From positions 1 to 64,000 of the forward strand of contig JACQBA010000007.1 in NCBI GenBank assembly GCA_016194745.1: DNA of 64,000 nucleotides. Reading direction: 5' to 3'. The notes below the pieces were generated by a model that was given only the letters and a program-made list of their open reading frames with translations, made no database searches and was not told where the DNA came from. The DNA comes from Elusimicrobiota bacterium (GTDB taxonomy: Bacteria; Elusimicrobiota; Elusimicrobia; UBA1565; JACRDR01). This document shows, in pieces, positions 56,447 through 64,000 of this stretch. The position numbers and the translations under genes are program-made. Position 1 is the stretch's first letter. Each line of letters opens with the position of its first letter.

Positions 56447-57232
56447 ATGGAAACGACGACACAATCGGTTGCCAAGGAAGCCAGCGCGATGCGCTTAAAG
56501 GACAAGATCGCGATCGTCACCGGATCAGCCCAGGGCATTGGCCGAGCCATCGCGGAACTCTTCGCGCACGAAGGCGCGAAGGTGGTCATGGTCGACATGG
56601 ACGAGGCTCTCGTCCAGCGCTCGGCCGGCGAGATTTCCCAGAACGGAGCTTCCTCCGTCGCCGGCGTAAGGGCGAACGTCACGAGCGCCGACGACTGCGA
56701 GAACGTCGTGAAGTCGGCCCTCGAGAAGTACGGCAAGATCGACATCCTGATCAACAACGCCGGCATCACGAAGGACAACCTCGTCATGCGCATGTCGGAG
56801 CAGGAGTGGGATGCGGTCATCAACGTCAACCTCAAGGGCACCTTCCTCTTCTCCAAGGCGGTCTGCCGACCGATGATGCGCGCGCATTCGGGCCGTATCA
56901 TCAACATCGCCTCCGTCGTCGGGCAGGAAGGAAACATGGGGCAGGCCAACTACGCGGCCTCCAAGGGCGGCGTCATCGCGCTGACCAAGTCCCTGGCGAA
57001 GGAGTTCAGCAGCAGGAATATTTTAGTCAACGCCATCTGTCCGGGGTTCATCAACACCCGGCTGACGGCGGTCGTCTCCGATGAAGCGAAGAAGCGCATG
57101 ACGGACCGGATTCTCCTCGGGCGCATGGGAGAACCGATAGACATCGCGCGCGGTGCGTTGTTCCTGGCCTCGGAGGACGCGTCGTACATCACCGGGCAAG
57201 TGCTCAACGTCAACGGCGGAATGTATCTTTAG
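56447..57232 (+). CDS. fabG: 3-oxoacyl-ACP reductase (start possibly 56489)
   Basis: AIVTGSAQGIGRAIAELFA, INNAGITKDNLVMRM, YAASKGGVIALTKSLAKE. Confidence 0.93.
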   Translation: METTTQSVAKEASAMRLKDKIAIVTGSAQGIGRAIAELFAHEGAKVVMVDMDEALVQRSAGEISQNGASSVAGVRANVTSADDCENVVKSALEKYGKIDILINNAGITKDNLVMRMSEQEWDAVINVNLKGTFLFSKAVCRPMMRAHSGRIINIASVVGQEGNMGQANYAASKGGVIALTKSLAKEFSSRNILVNAICPGFINTRLTAVVSDEAKKRMTDRILLGRMGEPIDIARGALFLASEDASYITGQVLNVNGGMYL

Positions 57233-57247
57233 TGCAAGGAGTGTAAC

Positions 57248-57508
57248 ATGGGAGGACCAGTGACCGGGACCAACAACGTGGAAGACAGAGTAAAGCAGAT
57301 CATCGTGGAGCAGCTCGGCGTTGACGCGGCCGAGGTGACCCCGCAGGCCCACTTCGTCAACGACCTGGGCGCGGATTCCCTGGACACCGTGGAGCTCGTC
57401 ATGGCGCTCGAAGAAGAGTTCGACACCGAGATCCCGGACGAGCAGGCCGAGAAGATCCAGACCGTCGGCCAGGCGATCGACTACATCAAAGCGCACGCGA
57501 AGAAATAA
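57248..57508 (+). CDS. acpP: acyl carrier protein
   Basis: [35 protein letters not shown]. Confidence 0.97.
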   Translation: MGGPVTGTNNVEDRVKQIIVEQLGVDAAEVTPQAHFVNDLGADSLDTVELVMALEEEFDTEIPDEQAEKIQTVGQAIDYIKAHAKK

Positions 57509-57530
57509 GCCGTCGTAGCCTGAGTCACGC

Positions 57531-58211
57531 GTGTCCCAGGCGCTGGAGGAGGCGATCGGGTACCGTTTCCGGCGCCAGGAGCTTTTGAGGTCGGCCCTCA
57601 CGCACAAGTCGTTCGCGTCCGAGCAGAAGTCTCGGCACTGCAACGAGCGGCTGGAGTTCCTGGGAGACAGCATTCTGTCGGCGGTGGTCGCGCACCGCCT
57701 GTTCGAGTCGTACCCGGACGAGGAGGAAGGCTCCTTGTCCAAGCGTAAATCGGGCCTCGTGTCGCGGACGTCCTTGGCCCGGTGGGGGCAGGACCTTTCG
57801 CTCGGCGACCACCTCTTTCTGGGCGCTGGGGAAGCGCAGTCCGGAGGCCGTCTCCGGCCCAGCATCCTCTGCAACGCGATCGAGGCGCTGATCGGGGCGA
57901 TGTACATCGACGGCGGCTACGACGCGGCCTCGGCTTTCATCGACGGCTGGCTGACGGGGCAGACGCCGGGGCCGGGGGAGGCGGACTTTAAGAGCCGCCT
58001 GCAGGAGATCCTGCAGAAGCGCTACAAGGTCCCGCCTCACTACGAGGTGCAGCAAGCCTTTGGCCCCGACCACGACAAGACGTTTTCGGTGACGGTTCGC
58101 CTGGGAAAGAACGTACTCGGCAGCGGCAAGGGCAAGAGCAAGAAGGAAGCCGAGCAGGCGGCGGCGAAGGACGCGCTGGGCCGCCAAGACGGCCCGCGGG
58201 CGTCGGACTGA
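57531..58211 (+). CDS. rnc: ribonuclease III
   Basis: NERLEFLGDSILSAVVAHRLF signature; C-terminal dsRBD. Confidence 0.96.
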   Translation: MSQALEEAIGYRFRRQELLRSALTHKSFASEQKSRHCNERLEFLGDSILSAVVAHRLFESYPDEEEGSLSKRKSGLVSRTSLARWGQDLSLGDHLFLGAGEAQSGGRLRPSILCNAIEALIGAMYIDGGYDAASAFIDGWLTGQTPGPGEADFKSRLQEILQKRYKVPPHYEVQQAFGPDHDKTFSVTVRLGKNVLGSGKGKSKKEAEQAAAKDALGRQDGPRASD

Positions 58212-58223
58212 TCTGGAGAGCGA

Positions 58224-59468
58224 ATGGACTACGGATTGACCGAGCAGCAGCAAGAGATCGTCAATATCGCCCGCCAAATCGCGCAGAAGAAGATGCGCCC
58301 CGTGCGCGAGCACTACGACAAGACCGAGGAGTTCCCGTGGCCGATCATCGAGGAATTCAAGAGGGCGGACCTCCTCGGCGCCTACCTCCCCGAAGCCTAC
58401 GGCGGCTTGGACGGCGGCGTCTTCGAGCTGGTCCTGGTCGGCGAGGAGCTCTCGCGCGTCTGCGCGGGCATCGGTCTCAGCGTCGCGACTTCGGCCCTCT
58501 GCGCCATCCCGATCCTGTACTACGGCACTCCGGAGCAGCGCAAGCGCTGGCTTCCCGACCTCGCCTCCGGCAAGAAGCTCGGCGCCTTCACGATCACCGA
58601 GCCCGGCGCCGGCTCCGACGCGACGTCGACGAAGGCGACGGCCAAGCTCGACGGCGATCACTACGTCTTGAACGGCGTCAAGAACTTCTGCTCGACCGGC
58701 AAGGCCGCCGAACTCTACGTCGTCTTCGCGTCGACCAACCCCGGCCGCGGCGCCCGAGGCATCTCGGCTTTCGTGGTCGAGAAGGGCACGCCCGGCTTCT
58801 CCTTCGGCAAGAAAGAGGAGAAGATGGGCATCCGCGCGAGCTGGACCTACGAGCTCGTGTTCGAGAACTGCCGCATCCCCAAGGACAACCTCCTTTATAA
58901 AGAGGGTTACGGGCTCTTCGTCGCCCAGTCGACCTTCGACAGCTCCCGGCCCGGCATCGGCGCACAGGCAATCGGCATCGCCCAGGGCGCGCTCGATGAG
59001 ACCATGTCCTACGTGCGCCAGCGCAAGCAGTTCGGCGTGCCTGTCGCTAGCTTCCAAGCGATCCAGCACATGCTGGCCGACGCCGCGACCTCGATCGAGG
59101 CGGGCCGCTCCCTCCTCTACGCGACAACGCGCGCGATGGACAAGGACAACAAGCCCGCCATCGACAAGGCCATCGCCGAGAACAAGATCGTCTACGACGT
59201 GATGAAGGAGCTCGACACCCGCCGGTGGACGAAGGAGTCCGGCATGTGCAAGGTGTTCTGCTCGGACGCCGCGATGAAGGTGACCGTCGACTGCGTGCAG
59301 ATGTGCGGCGGCATAGGCTACATGCGCGACTTCCCCGTCGAGAAATACATGCGCGACGCGAAGATCACCCAGATCTACGAGGGGACGAACCAGATCCAGA
59401 GAAACGAGATCGGCATGATGCTGATCAAGGAAGCGGCCTCGCACGCCAAAGAGCTGGCGGCCGCGTAA
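58224..59468 (+). CDS. acyl-CoA dehydrogenase
   Basis: LGAFTITEPGAGSDATSTKATA, QMCGGIGYMRDFPVEKYMRDAKITQIYEGTNQIQRN. Confidence 0.95.
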   Translation: MDYGLTEQQQEIVNIARQIAQKKMRPVREHYDKTEEFPWPIIEEFKRADLLGAYLPEAYGGLDGGVFELVLVGEELSRVCAGIGLSVATSALCAIPILYYGTPEQRKRWLPDLASGKKLGAFTITEPGAGSDATSTKATAKLDGDHYVLNGVKNFCSTGKAAELYVVFASTNPGRGARGISAFVVEKGTPGFSFGKKEEKMGIRASWTYELVFENCRIPKDNLLYKEGYGLFVAQSTFDSSRPGIGAQAIGIAQGALDETMSYVRQRKQFGVPVASFQAIQHMLADAATSIEAGRSLLYATTRAMDKDNKPAIDKAIAENKIVYDVMKELDTRRWTKESGMCKVFCSDAAMKVTVDCVQMCGGIGYMRDFPVEKYMRDAKITQIYEGTNQIQRNEIGMMLIKEAASHAKELAAA

Positions 59469-59484
59469 AAGAGGACATCGGACT

Positions 59485-60282
59485 ATGCATATCGTCGTGT
59501 GCGTGAAGCAGACTCCGGCCGGCAGCGTCCCCGTCGACGCGGCGACCGGCCGGCCCAAGCTGGACGCAATCCAGTGGGGCATCAATCCGTTCGACGAATA
59601 CGCCGTCGAGGAGGCGCTCCGGATCAAGGAGCGCGTGGCTGGCTCGCACGTTTCCGTCGTCAGCGTCGGCCCGGCCCGCGCCGAGGAAGCGATCCGCGCG
59701 GCGCTGTCGCTCGGCTGCGACGACGGCTTCCTCGTGTCGGACGCGGCCTTCGACGGCTCCGATCCGAACGCGACGGGCTACCTATTGTCGCTCGCGGTCA
59801 AGAAGACCGCCGAGGTGAAGGGCCCGGTGCACCTCGTGCTCTGCGGCAAGCAGACGAGTGACGTCGGCGCGGGGCAAGTCGGACTTGCGCTCGGCGCGTG
59901 GCTCGATTGGCCCGCGGCGGCTTTCGTGCGCAAGATCCCGACGATCGATGAGACCAAGGCGGTCGTCGACCGGATGATGGAGGACGGGGTCGACGCGATC
60001 GAACTGCAATTGCCGGCCGTCGTCTCGGTCGTCAAGGAGATCAACGAGCCTCGGCTCCCGTCTTTGAAAGGAAAGATGGCCGCGAAGAAGGCGCCCGTCG
60101 CCAAATGGGGGATCGCGGAGCTCTCCGCGGACGCTTCCGGCGTCGGTGCCAATTCTCCGACTACCGAACTCAAGACGTCGGCCCCGCCGCCGCGCGGAGC
60201 CGGGATCAAAGTCCCGGGCGCTACGCCCCAGGAAAAGGCGGCCTTCCTCGTGCAAAAATTTAAAGAACTCAAGGTGATCTGA
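59485..60282 (+). CDS. etfB: electron transfer flavoprotein subunit beta
   Basis: MHIVVCVKQTP...INPFDEYAVEEALRIKE, LVLCGKQTSDVGAGQVG. Confidence 0.95.
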   Translation: MHIVVCVKQTPAGSVPVDAATGRPKLDAIQWGINPFDEYAVEEALRIKERVAGSHVSVVSVGPARAEEAIRAALSLGCDDGFLVSDAAFDGSDPNATGYLLSLAVKKTAEVKGPVHLVLCGKQTSDVGAGQVGLALGAWLDWPAAAFVRKIPTIDETKAVVDRMMEDGVDAIELQLPAVVSVVKEINEPRLPSLKGKMAAKKAPVAKWGIAELSADASGVGANSPTTELKTSAPPPRGAGIKVPGATPQEKAAFLVQKFKELKVI

Positions 60283-60283
60283 C

Positions 60284-61318
60284 ATGCCCGGCGACTACAA
60301 CGGAAACGGAATTTGGTGCATCGCGGAGATTCGGCACGGCGCTCTTGTGCCCACGATCTACGAGCTCCTGACGGCGGGACGAGGCCTCGCGACGGCGCTG
60401 GGGCAGCCGCTGTGCGCGGTCGTGATCGGCGGTCCGGGCAAGGCGTCCCAGGCCGCGACAGCCGTCGCCCCGCGTGGCGCGGACAAGGTCTACGTCGTGG
60501 AGCACGCGGCGCTGGACGCCTTCTTGGATGAAGCGTACGGCGCGGCGCTCAAGGGCCTCATCGAGAAGGAGAGGCCGGCCAAGGTCTTGTTCTCGGCGTC
60601 GGCCGCGGGCCGCTCGCTTGCGGCGCGCGTCTCCGTCCTTTGCGGCGGCGGCTTGGCGAGCGACGTGACCGAGGTGAGCGTCAACGGCGACAAGCATCTG
60701 CAGGCGCTGCGCCCCGTCTACGCGGGCAACCTCATATCGCAGGTATCCGTGCGCCGCGGCCCGGAGATGGCGACGGTTCGCCCGATGGCGTACTCCCGCT
60801 CCGAGGCCGCCGGCAAGACCGGCGAGGTCGTGCCGCATGCGGTGGATCCGTCCGCGTGGAATCTCCGTTCGAAGGTGCTGGGGTTCACGCCCGAGGAATC
60901 GAAGGAGATCGACCTCTCCTCCGCGGAACGGATCGTCTCCGGCGGGCGCGGCCTCGGCAACCCGAAAGGGTTTGAGCTCATCCGCGAGCTAGCGCACTCG
61001 CTCGGCGCCGCCGTGGGCGCGAGCCGCGCGGCCGTCGATTCGGGCTGGATCCCGTACCGGCATCAGGTCGGCCTGACCGGCCGGACCGTGCGCCCGCGTC
61101 TGTACGTCGCCTGCGGCATCTCGGGCCAGATCCAGCATCTGGCCGGCATGTCCTCGAGCGATTTCATCGTAGCGATCAATTCCGACCCCGAGGCGCCGCT
61201 CATGAAGATCGCGAACCTCGCGGTCGAGGGCGACCTCTACCAAATCATCCCCGCGGTCATCGCGGAGATTCAAAAGCAGCGCGGCGAGGCCGGGACTCCG
61301 GCCGCGGCGGCTCATTAA
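60284..61318 (+). CDS. etfA: electron transfer flavoprotein subunit alpha
   Basis: VSGGRGLGNPKGFELIRELA, GASRAAVDSGWIPYRHQVGLTGRTVRPRLYVACGISGQIQHLAGM. Confidence 0.96.
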   Translation: MPGDYNGNGIWCIAEIRHGALVPTIYELLTAGRGLATALGQPLCAVVIGGPGKASQAATAVAPRGADKVYVVEHAALDAFLDEAYGAALKGLIEKERPAKVLFSASAAGRSLAARVSVLCGGGLASDVTEVSVNGDKHLQALRPVYAGNLISQVSVRRGPEMATVRPMAYSRSEAAGKTGEVVPHAVDPSAWNLRSKVLGFTPEESKEIDLSSAERIVSGGRGLGNPKGFELIRELAHSLGAAVGASRAAVDSGWIPYRHQVGLTGRTVRPRLYVACGISGQIQHLAGMSSSDFIVAINSDPEAPLMKIANLAVEGDLYQIIPAVIAEIQKQRGEAGTPAAAAH

Positions 61319-61319
61319 C

Positions 61320-63794
61320 TTGAAGAGGGACGAGGCGATCCTCCGCTGCGGGCGAGTCTCGGGCGAGTTCGAGTCCGCGGCGGCGGGGGACGTCAAGGCG
61401 GCGCTCCTAGGAAAGGAATCCCGCTACTCGCCGGATCGGACGTTCGACACGCTCCACGTCAAGCTGGACCTGGACGTCGATTTCGTCCGCCGCGCGATGC
61501 GCGGGACGTGCACGGCCTCCGTGCGCGCCTACGTCGACAAGCTCTCCTCCCTCTCCTTCGATGCGGGGGGAATGAGAATCTCGGGCGTCAAGGTCGACGG
61601 CAAGACCGCGCGCTTTAAGCACGACGGCAAGAAGCTCGTCGTCACTGTGCCGCCGATCCGGGCGGGGCACGAGGCCCAGGTCGAGATGCGCTACCAGATC
61701 ACCGACCCGGAGGTCGGCGTCCATTTCGTGAAGCCCGGGCCGGGCACGAAGGCGCGCTTCCCGCAGATGTGGAGCCAGGGTCAGCCCGAGGACGCCCGCT
61801 TCTGGTTTCCGTGCCACGACGCACCGCACGAGAAGGCCACGAGCGAGATCGTCGCCCGCGTCCCGCGCGGGTTCACCGCTGTCTCCAACGGCGTCCTGCT
61901 CGAGTCGGGGATCAAGGGCGGCAAGGCGTTCTTCCACTATCGCCTCAATCATCCGCATGCCCTCTACCTCCTGTCGCTCTGCGTCGGCCGCTTCTCCGAG
62001 GTGAAGGACCGCTGGCAGCACGTGCCCGTCCTCTACTTCTGCGAGCAGGGGCGCGAGGCGGACGCACGGCGGGGCATGAGCAAGACCGTGCAGGCGATGG
62101 ACTATTTCTCCAAATCGATCGGCGTCCCCTATCCCTACGAGCGCTACGCGCAGATCTGCGTCGACCAGTTCCCGGGCGGCATGGAGAACACGACCGCCAC
62201 GACCATGACGGACGCCTGCTTGATCGACAAACGCGCCGCTCTCGACTCCGACGTCGATCTCCTGGTGGCGCACGAACTCGCGCACCAATGGTTCGGCGAC
62301 CTCCTCACCTGCCGCGAATGGTCCCACGCGTGGCTCAACGAGGGGTTCGCGACCTATTTCGAGACGCTCTTCACGTTGCACGACAAGGGCAAGGACGAGT
62401 TCGACTACGAGCTCTACCGCAACAAGCAGGTCTACATCCAAGAGGACAAGGACCGCTACCGTCGCCCGATCGTGTGCGCGACCTATAAGAACCCGTGGGT
62501 CATCTTCGACCGCCATCTCTACGAGAAGGGCGGCTGGGTGCTCCACATGCTGCACGAGTCCCTGGGCGAGGAGCAGTGGTGGAAGTCGATCGGGCACTAC
62601 GTGCGCAAGCACCGGAACCAGAGCGTCGTCACCGACGACCTGATCGTCGCGATCGAGGAGACGACAGGCCGCAACATGCGGTCCTTCTTCGAACAGTGGG
62701 TATTCAAGAGCGGCTACCCGGCGATCAAGGTGGTCTACCAGTGGAACGAACAGAAACGCGAGGCCGAGATCGGCGCGATCCAGACGCAGCCCGTCTCCGA
62801 CGACAGCCCGCTGTTCAAGCTGGACGTCGACCTCGTCTTCGCGGGCCGCGGCTGGACGAAGCGCTTCACGAAGAAGCTCGACGTTCGCGAGAGCCGGTGG
62901 TCCTTCAAGCTTCCCGGCGCCCCGCTGGCGGTCGAGCTCTACCCCGAGCACAAGCTCCTCATGCGCGTCGATTTCAGGAAGCCTTACGCCCTGTGGGAGC
63001 ATCAACTCTTGAACGCGAAGAGCGGGCTCAGCCGCCTCCTCGCCGCGCACGAGGTCGCTCGCTGGGGCGGCGCGCGCGCGGTCGCGTCGCTCGCGCGCGC
63101 TCTCGGACGCGAGGAGTTCTGGGGCGCCGCCGCGGAGATCGCCTCCTCGATCGCGTCCATCCGCACCGCTGCCGCCCACGAAGCGCTTACGAGTGCGCTC
63201 AAGCATCGCAATCCCAAGATCCGCCGAGCCGTCGTCCAGGCGATGGCCGATTTCCGGGACCTCGCCTCGTCGCAGGGCATCGTCGCGGCCGCCAAGCGCG
63301 ACCCGAGCATCCACGTCGTGGCGGAGGCCCTGCGGACTTTGGGTTCGACGCGCGATAGCCGCTTCCTGCCCCTCCTCCGCTCGAAACTCGCGGAAAAGTC
63401 CTATTGGGACGTCGTCCAGGCCGGGGCGATCCAAGGCCTGGCGAACCTGCGGGACCCGAACGTCCTGCCGCTCTTGCTCAAGATGTCCCGCCCGCCGACG
63501 TCCTGCCCTGCAAGGCTCTACGCGATCCGCGCGCTCGCGAGCTTCGCGTCGCAGGAATCGAGGGTCGTGCCGTGGCTGTGCGAGAACCTGGACGACCGCG
63601 ACGAGCGCGTCGGGTTCACCGCCTGCCAGGTCCTCGGCCGCATCGAGGACGAGCGCGCCGTGCCCGCCCTGCGAAAGGCCCGCGAGAAGACGCGCAGCGT
63701 CCGCCTTCAGACCTACGCCGACGAGGCCGTCGTCCGCATCCTCGCCGGCGCCGAAGGCGGCGCCGCGGCCAAGGCCAAGACTAGGAAGCGCTAG
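61320..63794 (+). CDS. M1 family aminopeptidase with C-terminal HEAT-like repeats
   Basis: PGGMENTTATTMTD (GxMEN), VAHELAHQWFGDLLTCREWSHAWLNEGFATYFE (HExxH-x18-E). Confidence 0.94.
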   Translation: MKRDEAILRCGRVSGEFESAAAGDVKAALLGKESRYSPDRTFDTLHVKLDLDVDFVRRAMRGTCTASVRAYVDKLSSLSFDAGGMRISGVKVDGKTARFKHDGKKLVVTVPPIRAGHEAQVEMRYQITDPEVGVHFVKPGPGTKARFPQMWSQGQPEDARFWFPCHDAPHEKATSEIVARVPRGFTAVSNGVLLESGIKGGKAFFHYRLNHPHALYLLSLCVGRFSEVKDRWQHVPVLYFCEQGREADARRGMSKTVQAMDYFSKSIGVPYPYERYAQICVDQFPGGMENTTATTMTDACLIDKRAALDSDVDLLVAHELAHQWFGDLLTCREWSHAWLNEGFATYFETLFTLHDKGKDEFDYELYRNKQVYIQEDKDRYRRPIVCATYKNPWVIFDRHLYEKGGWVLHMLHESLGEEQWWKSIGHYVRKHRNQSVVTDDLIVAIEETTGRNMRSFFEQWVFKSGYPAIKVVYQWNEQKREAEIGAIQTQPVSDDSPLFKLDVDLVFAGRGWTKRFTKKLDVRESRWSFKLPGAPLAVELYPEHKLLMRVDFRKPYALWEHQLLNAKSGLSRLLAAHEVARWGGARAVASLARALGREEFWGAAAEIASSIASIRTAAAHEALTSALKHRNPKIRRAVVQAMADFRDLASSQGIVAAAKRDPSIHVVAEALRTLGSTRDSRFLPLLRSKLAEKSYWDVVQAGAIQGLANLRDPNVLPLLLKMSRPPTSCPARLYAIRALASFASQESRVVPWLCENLDDRDERVGFTACQVLGRIEDERAVPALRKAREKTRSVRLQTYADEAVVRILAGAEGGAAAKAKTRKR

Positions 63795-63819
63795 CCGAGG
63801 CGCCTCCCATCGGGCCGCG

Positions 63820-64000
63820 TCATCTCAGCTTGTTGTATAGTTCGACGGTTTTGCCTTCGCTGCCTTGGGCTCTGAGGGTGATGTCCTTGTTTCCGACCCG
63901 CAGCTGGTAGTTCTTCAGATGAGCCTCGATTGGAATGACCGTATCCCCGATTCGCACGGTCCTCTTTTCTGGATCGATATCCACGATGCCGCTCTTTCGG
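63820..64000 (-). CDS. 3' end of a hypothetical CDS running off the right edge
   Basis: Open minus frame ending VIPIEAHLKNYQLRVGNKDITLRAQGSEGKTVELYNKLR*. Confidence 0.6.
   Translation of the reverse strand, partial: RKSGIVDIDPEKRTVRIGDTVIPIEAHLKNYQLRVGNKDITLRAQGSEGKTVELYNKLR

Noticed and set aside
57525-59627. 700-aa minus-strand ORF antisense to rnc/acyl-CoA dehydrogenase
   Set aside because: Spurious high-GC antisense ORF; opposite strand has clear conserved genes
61407-63434. 675-aa minus-strand ORF antisense to the M1 peptidase
   Set aside because: Antisense by-product of high GC; Arg/Asp/Leu-rich with no domain, while the plus strand encodes a clear M1 peptidase

Overview
High-GC bacterial chromosomal window, about 60 mostly tightly packed genes. 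An Elusimicrobiota-like lineage is a guess only. It holds core metabolism (pgi, transaldolase, aceB-like malate synthase, icd, rpmF-fabG-acpP-rnc, acyl-CoA dehydrogenase, etfBA, M1 aminopeptidase), two tRNAs (Leu-TAG, Lys-CTT), a tyrosine recombinase, a minor-pilin operon, regulators and many secreted proteins of unknown function. The most striking signal is in ~41.7-53.1 kb. Five upstream regions carry the same ~61-bp element: four boxes (core ACGC, best form CTACGCA-N4-CTACGCA) phased at exactly 11 bp, then a weak -10-like hexamer (CATCCT/CATACT/TATCGT) 6-7 nt before the ATG. The 7+4 bp phasing matches the operator style of OmpR/PhoB-family response regulators, and a hybrid histidine kinase plus an OmpR/PhoB-type response regulator are encoded inside the same cluster. 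I propose a local two-component regulon driving leaderless transcripts for an undescribed set of exported proteins. Other notable items: an isocitrate dehydrogenase with a CxxC-x14-CxxC (zinc-ribbon-like) insertion beside the active-site/phospho-Ser loop, a CADD-family protein, a stand-alone histidine-kinase DHp domain, a small protein with an M49-style HELLGH motif, and widespread -10/N6/ATG leaderless promoter geometry. All family calls are by eye from motifs; no searches were run.
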